Shown one piece after another: positions 11,273-20,400 of a stretch of 64,000 bases of DNA. A model generated the notes under the pieces. The model ran no database searches, was not told where the DNA came from, and saw only the letters and a list, made by a program, of their open reading frames with translations. Where the stretch lies: positions 620,001 through 684,000 of the forward strand of contig JASFXZ010000004.1 of assembly GCA_032209605.1 (NCBI GenBank), read 5' to 3'. Within the stretch, counting starts at the first letter, position 1; each line of letters starts with the position of its first letter. The DNA is from Mactromeris polynyma (Eukaryota; Mollusca; Bivalvia; Venerida; Mactridae). Made by a program: the position numbers and the translations under genes.

Positions 11273-12526
11273 TTAGTGGTTTAACTGTGGACAGTCGCGA
11301 GCCATGTGCCCTCGTTCATAGCAGTTATAGCACTGTGGCTGGAAAGTACTCCCTGCAATGGGTCGCTGTGGCATGTATGACTGTATACCACGTCCTTGAC
11401 CCCGGAATGAACCAGTTCCTCTATCTCTATATCCTCTTGGCCCTCTATAATGTCGTGGACCTCTCCATCCAAAGGGGCGATAACTTGTTTGTGGTGACTG
11501 GTTATAGCCCTCAAACATCTGAGGTTGTGGCTGGTAGTACTGTTGACCAGCTGTATGTGGATTTCTACCTTGTTGTTGTAATGGGATTTGTTGCTGGAAG
11601 ATGGGCTGCGTTATTTCTTGCGGTGGTGGGGACACCTGTTGTTGCTGTTGGTTGTAGGTGGTTCTCTGTTCTTGACCTTGTTCAAGATTCTCCATTCTAG
11701 TATTTAACTTTTCTAACATGGCTGTGACTTCATTCAGTTGTTGTTCTGTTTTGGTCTTCTCTTTTTGCTCCTCTTTCTTATTGATAGCATGGCATTTTGT
11801 TTTAGATTTGGCAGCTGTAGCATAATCTGTATCTTCCACTTTCAGCTCACTCTCGATCATTCGCACTTCTTTCTTAAAGCTACTGTAGTCGGTCACGGTT
11901 TCAAATTTAAAAGCTGACAAATGCTTCAGTTGTGGTACAAGTCCCCTGTAGAATACTCGTTTCAGCATCCCATCAGTTGCGGAAAGTACATTCATTTCCA
12001 ATGCCTGAGCATGTATCATCTCGAGACGGACGCAATAGTTAGCCATAGTTTCATCCAGATTCTGTTTACAGGCGTAAAATTTCATCAGTATGGATTCGGA
12101 TGTTTCAACCATGCCATATGTACTGTTAAAGTTCTCTAAGATTTCTTGGATGGAAGGCTTTAGTCCAAGATAACGAAGTTGATCTGCTGCATGACCTTTC
12201 AACGAACGTCGAATCGCGAGCAACAATACCTCATCTGTATACGTCTTCTCTGTCTGAAGACACTTGACTTCATAGGCCCAAGTCTGGTACGACACCTCCC
12301 CTTTACCTTCTTCACCAAAAAATATTGATATGCGTGGTACATGTACTTGACCCTTAATTTTCACGCTCGAAGTATCACCCCCGACCTTCTCATGCTCCTC
12401 ATACACCTTTGTTGTTTTTCCAAACTGGGTCATATACTTCTTGAAGTCTTCAAGATCCTTCATGGGCGGAACACCCATAGCTTTCAAATACTCCAACATC
12501 TTCTGGTCCTCGCTTGGTGATGTCAT
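11273..12526 (-). CDS. gag: Gypsy Gag protein with CCHC zinc knuckle
   Basis: A 417-residue structural protein expected to form the virus-like particle and bind the element's RNA. The N-terminal two thirds is the capsid-like helical part, with a segment around residues 75-200 of the retrotransposon Gag type (YQTWAYEVKCL and following). A Q/P-rich linker with RG repeats follows. Near the C-terminus a single zinc knuckle uses C399, C402, H407 and C412. It sits immediately upstream of pol: 23 bp separate its stop from the pol ATG, and pol is in the -1 frame. The ATG at 12526 is chosen because the frame upstream lacks Gag-like sequence. Shorter frames on either strand inside this interval are shadows. 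Confidence 0.95.
   Translation of the reverse strand: MTSPSEDQKMLEYLKAMGVPPMKDLEDFKKYMTQFGKTTKVYEEHEKVGGDTSSVKIKGQVHVPRISIFFGEEGKGEVSYQTWAYEVKCLQTEKTYTDEVLLLAIRRSLKGHAADQLRYLGLKPSIQEILENFNSTYGMVETSESILMKFYACKQNLDETMANYCVRLEMIHAQALEMNVLSATDGMLKRVFYRGLVPQLKHLSAFKFETVTDYSSFKKEVRMIESELKVEDTDYATAAKSKTKCHAINKKEEQKEKTKTEQQLNEVTAMLEKLNTRMENLEQGQEQRTTYNQQQQQVSPPPQEITQPIFQQQIPLQQQGRNPHTAGQQYYQPQPQMFEGYNQSPQTSYRPFGWRGPRHYRGPRGYRDRGTGSFRGQGRGIQSYMPQRPIAGSTFQPQCYNCYERGHMARDCPQLNH
11279..11285 (-). promoter_or_regulatory. Probable -1 ribosomal frameshift site GTTAAAC
   Basis: On the minus strand gag ends CAG TTA AAC CAC TAA. The heptamer G TTA AAC fits the X XXY YYZ layout with imperfect pairing in the first codon. 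The same heptamer is the known slippery site of equine arteritis virus. A slip by -1 enters the pol frame, which is open from here to the pol ATG and onward. I did not fold the RNA downstream, so a stimulating structure is not shown. Confidence 0.65.
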
Positions 12527-14541
12527 ATTGCTTCAACACTGGTTTACTCAACTTGCAATGTTTATGAATTAAGTTCACATCAATTTCACATGTAGAATAT
12601 CAATGATCAGTCACTTCTTGGTGAATTTATTCAATCACAGTGTCTATTATCACTAAATATTTCCTCGCTTCAAGTTAATAAACTATTCAAGTAGAGTTCT
12701 AGTCACTCATATAATATTCAAGTCACTAACTTGATAGCAAATCCTTGTCTACAATCAACACATCACTACATGTACACAATTTCAATTCACAGAGCACCTT
12801 CACTTAATGTGTATCTCCAGAGTAATATTCAACTAAAGCTCAATTTCATAAATTCCGAGCATTCACTTTCAAAACGTTCACACTCTCTGGTTACTGAATA
12901 TTTCAATAACAAATGTTGACGACAAAGTACAATATTTCACGTAAAAGTCACTAAGTATTTAAAAGTTCAATTATGTTTCCATATCTCACTTCCAAATCTT
13001 AACTTTAAGTCTTTCACATTTATCTCAAAACAAGTTCAATTTTGTAAATTTAAACAAATTCAATTCAATACTATGTACTCTTTCGTAATTCAATCCTTTC
13101 AATCAATCAGTCCTGATAAAGGGAGACAATTCAACAATTGCAAGCGTTGAATATATCTAAGTTCAAATCAACAAGGATATAATACCTTAACTTAAGTCGC
13201 GAAGTGGATCCACTTAATCGTATATGAGCAACAGCGAAGTATAAACAATTTATAAAAACTAAGAGACCTTAATTCAATCAGTCTGAAAGGTCAAGGTCAC
13301 CGTCACGAGACAGAGGTCAATGTTCAAAGTACAAATAATTACAAGGTATTGTGCAAATAATAACAATAATATTATAATCTAATACAAGTCAACTATAACA
13401 CAAGTGGCTAATCCTAGTAACCGCTAATTATTAATGGTGTCTATTTGAAACAGCAATTCACATAATCAATTCAATTATTACAAATGAACAATAAATAAAA
13501 ATGCCAATATCCGACAAAGCTTTTAAGCAAACTCTGAAAAGGTTGAATCTATATGACAAAGGAGTTCCACACGATTCAACAATGCTGTATTTAAATGTCA
13601 ACAAATTACTTCACAATAATCCGCAACACATGTAAACTATCAAAACACTGATGAAAATTGGCGCATCAGCAGCAACAACAGCTGATGATGACTAAATTCT
13701 CCACCTGTATACAATTTACAATATTCACATAATAAATTCCTGTAATACTGTGCCCTAATATGTACCACTTATATTTAACTACCTAACCTACAAATAAAAT
13801 ACAAAATAACTGCCTATACCTGCTGCCCTACTCTTTACTAAAAGGGTGAATATAGTAAAATACTTCGGTATTCCACTACCTACATACAATACAATTCATG
13901 AATCAAACACATGCAGTACTTATCAGAACCACCAAATCTATAAATTTCACCTATGCAATTTGTTTTTTAATGCAACAATGCTCTGATAAACAGTGATAGA
14001 AGAAGGAATGAAGAAATGGGATGTATGAAATAAATAGCAAAATAAATGAATGATATATTAGTGTAATTGAGTAATTAAATGCAGTACTGATACATGCTGT
14101 ATTAAAACCATCACCAGTGAATGTGCGTGACTGAACCTCACACTCAAAAAATGTCTTACTTACAAAAATAATTGTCTTACAAATATGTTACAATCATCAA
14201 GTAAATTACAAAAAACAATATCCACAATAAGACAACATACGAATAAAGTTATTATATTATTCACATATAACACTGTCACATTCACAAAAGTTCGGTCACT
14301 GGTTCTCCTGATGCATCCTCCTAAGGTGTGAAGTTCTATTCTTTATGAAGATAATAAAAGTTCCATGGTAAAATTCAGAATGGGTCCTTAATCACTGCAG
14401 GGGGTGGGGGATAAAATACATACATACGCCTGGCTCCACATTCACTACTTTTCACATGCTGTAACCAACATTCACTGCACTTGGTATTCCGAGGTTACAC
14501 TTTACTGACTCAATTCTTCACTGTGCTTATTGGACTCTCAG
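12527..14541 (-). other. Unusually long non-coding leader of the Gypsy element
   Basis: About 2 kb lies between the primer-binding site and the gag ATG. No sense-strand frame of 60 codons or more is present. The sequence is AT-rich with many short tracts. AGGTCAAGGTCA-type words occur around 13288-13320. It may hold the promoter, packaging signal or an intron; none of these can be shown here. Confidence 0.75.
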
Positions 14542-14559
14542 GTCCCCCGTTGGGCTCCA
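14542..14559 (-). other. tRNA primer-binding site
   Basis: Minus-strand sequence TGGAGCCCAACGGGGGAC starts 3 nt inside the 5' LTR and begins with TGG, complementary to a tRNA 3' CCA. The segment next to it pairs with an acceptor strand GTTGGGC, as in animal tRNA-Lys(CUU), but the discriminator position differs. The primer tRNA is therefore tentative. Confidence 0.75.
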
Positions 14560-14562
14560 AAT

Positions 14563-14833
14563 TGTAACCCTGCTGACTCAGAATAAAACAAAAAGACTTC
14601 CAGGTCGAAGTGGCTACAGTGTACTATATTCTATTCATGATATAATGATGTTTCCGTCAGTATAGCATACCATAACGGTTTAAACGATGGAAGCTGATAT
14701 TATTTTCTTCTCAAATCAAAACTACCGCCGTCAAGCAGGAAATTTACAACGACGGAAGTACAGGATAAAAACATACCCGTCCGTTCAATATAACGAAAAT
14801 ACCAAAAACTACCCAAAAGTGCACCTAGTCACA
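14563..14833 (-). repeat. 5' LTR (element orientation) of the Gypsy element
   Basis: Identical to 6021-6291. Host sequence resumes at 14834 with AATATAGG, continuing the interrupted target site. Confidence 0.97.
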
Positions 14834-14837
14834 AATA

Positions 14838-15810
14838 TAGGACTGTTTTTTGTATACTTTTCAGTCATTTACCTTGGCTCTCCGGGTCGATGTAACTTCT
14901 TTAGACAGCAATACAATTGAAAACCATCAAAGGCTTTAACGTTATACAGGTGATAGCACGGACGCCGCTTGGGGGCTCCACTTCTCACGTATATAAGGTG
15001 CTGCTGTCGTGGCATTGTTGGCGGCTATCAGTAAATGTCACTGGAAGGTCAGGAGTGGTATACATGTGTGAAACTATGTAGGTATTGCTTAAAACAACTC
15101 TTTCGTTTTCAATAGTTTATCTTGTTCGTTTATTGGTTCTAATTTCTTTACGCGCTTTCGTGCTCAACGTCTTTCAACCTTCTTTTGTGGCTGTCAGAAA
15201 ATATCGCTGGAACTCGTTATATTGTTTGATTGTTTCTAACAATGCAGCATGCAATAGGCACCATTAATGACGGAAGTGTGTGTTTGTGTGGACAGGAACC
15301 GTTGTAATATGTGAGTATGACCTTGGTTATTTTGGAAGACTTCATGTAATTTGTTGTGTATATGAAATGTATTTGTATGTACTATTTGTAAACTTGTGAT
15401 GATGCCTTTATCTTATTTATCAATTTCTGCCAACGGTGTACACGAACCCTTGGCAAGCAAGGGGACTGTACTCATGTCTGTCGCGTATACATGTATTTCT
15501 ATTATAATCACATACTGTTTAATTACAAGCTCTTCAAAATACTATGTGTACGTTTGTGATCTTACCATGGTTTGTTTGGTTTGTTTGGTGTGTATGCTTA
15601 TTGGAAAGAACCACATACAATGTACTTGTGAAATGAATTTCCCTGTGCAGTCTACAAGAAATAGATGATAAACTGAACCCACATAGGTGTTGTGTTTACT
15701 GAGGTGTCAACCTCGCAAATATAGCACTATTACACTAGGTCTCAGGGTCAAATCATAGAAACTAATTTTCTAACTGAACTACATGAAAAAAAATCCAGAA
15801 ATTTTGTCAC
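14838..15810. other. Intergenic, no gene supported
   Basis: Host flank of the retrotransposon. Frames at 15085-15267 and 15396-15668 have no domain or splice context. Two related short segments (GGCTATCAGTAAATGTCACTGG near 15029 and a GGCTGTCAGAAAATATCGCTGG-like one near 15189) hint at an old local duplication. Confidence 0.45.
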
Positions 15811-16701
15811 ACTGATACTGGTTCGGGTGTGTTGTCATACTAGCTCTGGTTCGTGTGTGTTATCATACTGGTACTGGTTCGTGTGTGTTGTCATACTGGT
15901 ACTGGTTCGTGTGTGTTGTCATACGGGTACTGGTTCATGTGTGTTGTCACACTGATACTGGTTCGGGTGTGTTGTCATACTAGCTCTGGTTCGTGTGTGT
16001 TGTCATACTGGTACTGGTTTGTGTGTGTTGTCATACTGGTGCTGGTACGTGTGTGTTGTCATACTGGTACTGGTTCGTGTGTGTTGTCATACTGATACTG
16101 GTATGTGTGTGTTGTCATACTGGTACTGGTTCATGTGTGTTGTCATACTGGTACTGGTTCGTGTGTGTTGTCATACTGGTACTGGTTCGTGTGTGTTGTC
16201 ATACTGGTACTGGTGTATATGTATTGTCATACTGATACTGGTTCGGGTGTGTTGTCATACTAGCTCTGGTTCGTGTGTGTTGTCATACTGGTACTGGTTC
16301 GTGTCTGTTGTCATACTGGTACTGGTTCGTGTGTGTTGTCATACTGGTACTGGTTCGTGTGTGTTGTCATACTGATACTGATACGTGTGTGTTGTCATAC
16401 TGGTACTGGTTCGTGTGTGTTGTCATACTGGTACTGGTTCGTGTGTGTTTTCATACTGGTACTGGTTCGTGTGTGTTGTCATACTGGTACTGGTTCGTGT
16501 GTGTTGTCATGCTGGTACTGGTTCGTGTGTGTTGTCATACTGGTACTGGTTCGTGTGTGTTGTCATACTGGTACTGGTTCGTGTGTGTTGTCATACTGGT
16601 ACTGGTTCGTGTGTGTTGTCATACTGGTACTGGTTCATGTGTGTTGCCATACTGGTACTGGTTCGTGTGTGTTGTCGTACTGGTACTGGTTCGTGTGTGT
16701 T
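15811..16701. repeat. 28-bp minisatellite, about 32 copies, with higher-order structure
   Basis: Unit TCATACTGGTACTGGTTCGT followed by GTGTGTTG, 28 bp. Because 28 is not a multiple of three, all three forward frames stay open and read the same 28-residue string, giving several overlapping spurious frames. A variant unit pair (CACTGATACTGGTTCGGGTG then ACTAGCTCTGG) recurs at 15811, 15951 and 16231, spacings of 140 and 280 bp (5 and 10 units), showing amplification of a five-unit block. Confidence 0.93.
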
Positions 16702-17187
16702 AATGAAGTAGGTCGATGGGGTCAATTCATTGAAAATCTCTGTGGACTTTCTAGATACTAATTTGAGCTATCTATGGCCATCATTACCCTCTTTTGTATT
16801 TCGCCGATGATAATGTACGAATTCGTACGAATATTCATGAATGACATAATCGTCCGACTACAAGGCACGCTACCTTGGCATTTCTATGTAGCAGCATGTA
16901 AATAGACATTCAATTTATAACATGTTATGGGTGATAATGTAATAACATATGGTTTCAATTTCACACAATACAGCGTTTTAATTTTTTATAGAGCAAAAAC
17001 GATACATTGTTTACATTTTGAAACGCCAAAATAGTGGGAAACACTTACACTCGTAGATATAGCGTATATATATTCATAGTGTCTATACTGCACTGACAGT
17101 GACTTTAAGTACTTGTTAAGTTAATTCTTCTTCTAGAAGAGCTTGAAAGATGTGTTATATAACATGGCAAACTAAGAGAACACGATT
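16702..17187. other. 3' flank and probable 3' UTR of the C1q gene
   Basis: Non-coding. On the minus strand a variant polyadenylation hexamer ATTAAA lies at 16977-16982, about 206 nt past the C1q stop codon. It is the only candidate I found and is weak. Confidence 0.35.
16977..16982 (-). terminator. Possible polyadenylation signal (ATTAAA) of the C1q gene
   Basis: Minus-strand ATTAAA, the common variant hexamer, about 206 nt after the stop. No AATAAA was found nearer. Confidence 0.3.
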
Positions 17188-17351
17188 CTATTCTCTTGTG
17201 AAAAGAAGGAAACCACTGAAGTTGTTGTAGATTATATCTCCATCATTGAAAGGTGAAGAGTCCGATCCAAGCGCAATAAAGGCTTCTTCGTCTTTATGCA
17301 TGTGAATTATGGCGCTGTTTGATCCCTGAGATGTTGGACAATATCTTCCGC
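17188..17351 (-). CDS. C1q gene exon 4 (C-terminus and stop)
   Basis: 164 nt including TAG at 17190-17188. The acceptor is ATTGTAG|GC. It encodes the last strands, ending FSGFLLFTRE. Confidence 0.9.
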
Positions 17352-19302
17352 CTACAATATAACATTATATACGACTTTGCTATAATCGAACATTATCGTG
17401 TATTTGCATCTCAACTTTTATGGAGATCGGTAAACATTTGAACATGGTGAAACTGGTAAATTGTTTAACAAAGATCAGAACTTCACATGACTGATAAACT
17501 CGAAAGTATACGCACATGTTTATTTAAGTTTGATATAAATTGTTCTCTAGAGCATCCATGCTTAATTATATGCGCCAGATTGTTCATCTGGTAACATACC
17601 CAAACAATATGTTGCAACATACTCCAAATCCCAAATTAACAATTAAATTGTTTAAAGTTGCAATTAAATAATAAATGCAATCCAACGTTGAGTTATAATA
17701 CTTCCTGTCTGACAATACACACTGAATATACAGTGTATGTCACACACTTACTTCCTGCGTAAGCTCCATTGATATGCTTTCCTTCTACCATCAGCGATGC
17801 TTGCATCATATTCTTTTTTTCAGCAGCCACGGAGTAAGAGAACGAGTACACCCCGCATACTGGAGCTCTGGTGTAACAGATATGCAATTATTATAGACAC
17901 AAATAGTTCCACATATGTATGTATGAATGTATAAATGTGGGTAACATTTGGCAACATATCATGTGATAGTAAAACCGCACTCAAAGATCGGCTGGGAATT
18001 AAGACCACTTCATTCATAAGAGCGTACTTGAATAGGCCGGTTACTTTTTAGTCCATTTTATTAAACTCAATAATCAGACCGTATTACAACTAACATCAAC
18101 TTTTGTTATTCACTGGACGTGTTTTTGTTTGTGTTTTAATGTAACATAAAAACAATGTTGAAAATGGATTAGGTTAGTTACAATCCTGTCAACTCTATAC
18201 CTATCAACAATATTGTGAATTAATGCTATAGTTACAATTACACAAATGCATATTTCATCCCATCTAAATTTCCAATTTAAATGAAAGACATTTGTTGTTG
18301 TTTTTTCATAGAAAATAAATGCGTTAATACATTCGAATGACACATATCTGATTACCTAAATACTCCAGTTAGAGGGCTGTATCCGTCCCCGTCGTTCAGC
18401 AGAACTTTGTTAAACTTAAGATGTTGTCCTTTCCCGGCATCAGACAATGTTCCATCAAATTGGGCATAAAATGACACGTTTTCGTAAGTAGTGTCATGGT
18501 CCCTGTGGCTGACATTCGGCTTCACCAGGACTTAGCATGAAACAGAAATAGGCTAAAAATAACATTGTAAGTCAGTTTACACACCAGACCTTACTTTTAC
18601 ATGGACGTACTATACTTCTTCACTCAAACACATATATCTAGTTGTTTATATTTAACGATATATGAGTTCAACTTCGCGGCTCCACAAGTTAGAGTTTGTC
18701 TTACGCGCTCAACGGTTCATTCAAATTCAAGGAGACATTGCGTTTCAAAGTTTGAATTTCATCACCAACCACCAGACCCACGTAAGGAGACAGGGTCACA
18801 TCTACAGCACAATATCACTAGACCAACATTATTTTGTTTATAATATGAAATTCTGATGAGTGACTGTCTTGACTAAATGAATGTGTGTTACAGTATTATT
18901 GTGTGTTTAATTGATGTTGTTATCTGTTATGTTTTACGTAATATTATATAGTTGGTTGTGCATACATCTTCACATGTTATCTTACTTATACATAAAGATA
19001 TTATTATCATCGCGACGACGACAAGTTTATATCAGCATTAATTTAATTGATGTAACAATACGTATATTGCCTGCAGAAAAAATATGCAGAAACAACGATA
19101 CAGTTGACAGACTTCTGGGGTAAAACCTTTTGAATAAAAATTAACAACGCGATCGATATAATTGTTCTCAAACCTGCATAGTGTTATCTATACACATTGT
19201 CTTACCAGCATTAACAATGTCCTCCTCTGGCTTATACATTTCATCCACAGGACCGGCCATGCTTCCAGAGATAAGAAAGACGACACACAAATACATCTCC
19301 AT
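17188..19302 (-). CDS. Secreted C1q-domain protein, four exons, 183 aa
   Basis: Assembled from 19302-19206, 18530-18356, 17867-17752 and 17351-17188, joined by GT/AG introns whose phases (1, 2, 1) all match, giving 552 nt with a stop. Residues 1 to about 16 form a hydrophobic signal peptide (MEMYLCVVFLISGS), followed by a short linker. Residues from about 52 to 183 make one globular C1q domain of about 132 residues, the normal size. Family landmarks are in place: VSFYAQF at the start, KFNKVLLNDGDGYSPLTGVF, then APVCGVYSFSYSV, and FSGFLLF at the very end. There is no collagen region. Such short secreted C1q proteins are greatly expanded in bivalves, where they act as extracellular trimeric lectin-like recognition molecules; ligand and tissue cannot be inferred. 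No single long open frame reveals this gene. Confidence 0.92.
17752..17867 (-). CDS. C1q gene exon 3 (APVCGVYSFSYSV segment)
   Basis: 116 nt. The acceptor is ACACCAG|A and the donor is GGAA|GTAAGT. The first base completes an arginine codon so that exon 2 and exon 3 read GVF-R-APVCGVY, the most conserved C1q stretch. Confidence 0.9.
18356..18530 (-). CDS. C1q gene exon 2 (start of the globular domain)
   Basis: 175 nt. The acceptor is CTAAG|TC, completing a valine codon with exon 1. The donor is TTTAG|GTAATC, leaving phase 2. It encodes LVKPNVSHRD and the first strands of the C1q fold up to SPLTGVF. Confidence 0.9.
19206..19302 (-). CDS. C1q gene exon 1 (signal peptide)
   Basis: 97 nt from the ATG (19302-19300), encoding 32 residues plus one base. 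The donor is G|GTAAGAC. A second in-frame ATG lies two codons on. A CACGTG E-box lies at 19322-19327, about 20 nt upstream of the start. Confidence 0.88.
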
Positions 19303-20162
19303 CCTTCAAGATTTAAAATGTCACGTGATCAAAATATGTCTTCTGAAACCGTAGAATAAACAAGAAATATCTTTAAAAAAGATAGGCGGCGCAACTTGAA
19401 GTTTGCAAATGAGTTGCAATCTGAAGGTTAAAATGGGTTGTACAACAGAAAAATGCTTAATGTTACGACTGTCGGTCAATTCAATTACGCTATACTACAT
19501 AAGCCGAGATCAATGCGTAGTACGCTCCCACACAGCGCTTTGATTAATGCTAGAGGAGAGTTACTGCGTAGGAGACTGGATACAATAACTCCGTCATGTG
19601 ATAAGTCATAGGCACAGTATAGTCTGTTTCAATATAGTTCATCATTTCTTTGTCGTGAACTCACACATCTATGTTAATAAACTTGTTTCATAGCGATTCA
19701 TCTGATTAAAACAATATAAATGTTCGCGACTGTTAAATAAAACGAAGAAAGTCTTCTTAATTCTAACACCGGACAATTACCCGTGGTGATGAATAACAAC
19801 ACTACTTACTGGATAAATCTTGAAATACACTATACTCAATGTTAACCAATCTGCTTCAAATATTTTTCGGTTGAAGAGAAATAGCGCGAAATTGCCTTGA
19901 TTGTTACATTTTGTAACGTAAGATTTGATTGGTTTACAAAACACTGATATGCAAATAGCAAAACCATGTTAATACGGCTGTGCCGAAAAAGGCCTACTTA
20001 TATAAACGTGAAAGTCTTCTCTAAACAAAGTTGAGAACCCTTATGGCGTGTCTTTTATGATATCAGACTTCAAATTCAGCAAACCGGTTTCTTCCAAATT
20101 GTTAGGTACAATGTTAAATATCACAACGTGACAGCTTTAAATGTTGCAACCAACGTTATATG
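19303..20162. other. Upstream region of the C1q gene
   Basis: Non-coding sequence that should hold the C1q promoter. Blocks at about 19355-19460 and 19865-19990 are related to 315-590 at the other end of the 5' half of the window. About 400 bp lie between the two blocks here, whereas they are close together in the other copy. Confidence 0.5.
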
Positions 20163-20400
20163 TCGCAATATATCGCACCTTTAGCGCTAAATGACACACT
20201 ATTGTGTACCATCGGTATATGTCGCACCTTTAGCGCTAAATAACACGAACTTGTGTACCATCGGTATATCTCGCACCCTTAGCGCTAAATAAAACGAAAG
20301 TGTGTACCATCGGTATGTGTCGCACCGTTAGCGCTTAATCACACAAGAGTGTGTACCATCGGTCTATATCACACCTTTAGCGCTTAATGACGCAAGATAC
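20163..20400. repeat. 49-bp tandem repeat, about five copies
   Basis: Units contain TCGCACCTTTAGCGCTAAAT and end in GTGTACCATCGGTATAT. Each later copy diverges further. Every unit has an AGCGCT palindrome. Confidence 0.88.

Larger units (their letters stand above)
6016..14837 (-). mobile_element. Complete Ty3/Gypsy LTR retrotransposon
   Basis: The element reads on the minus strand: 5' LTR 14563-14833, primer-binding site 14542-14559, a leader of about 2 kb, gag 12526-11273, pol 11249-6930, polypurine tract 6292-6304, 3' LTR 6021-6291. The two LTRs are identical base for base over 271 bp and have TGT...ACA ends. The host sequence AATA (or AAATA, counting one shared base) directly flanks both ends as a target-site duplication. 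Both genes are uninterrupted. The domain order protease, reverse transcriptase, RNase H, integrase is that of Ty3/Gypsy rather than Copia. There is no envelope-like gene. Identical LTRs and intact genes imply a recent insertion; whether the copy is expressed cannot be told from the sequence. Confidence 0.97.

Noticed and set aside
14687..14920. Frame starting in the right LTR and running into host DNA
   Set aside because: The same start in the other LTR is followed by different sequence; this is chance read-through.
15396..15668. 90-codon hydrophobic frame
   Set aside because: No homology pattern, no splice or promoter context, and AT-rich composition like its surroundings.
15853..16761. Several overlapping Cys/Val-rich frames
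   Set aside because: All forward frames of the 28-bp repeat read the same string; this is a period artefact.
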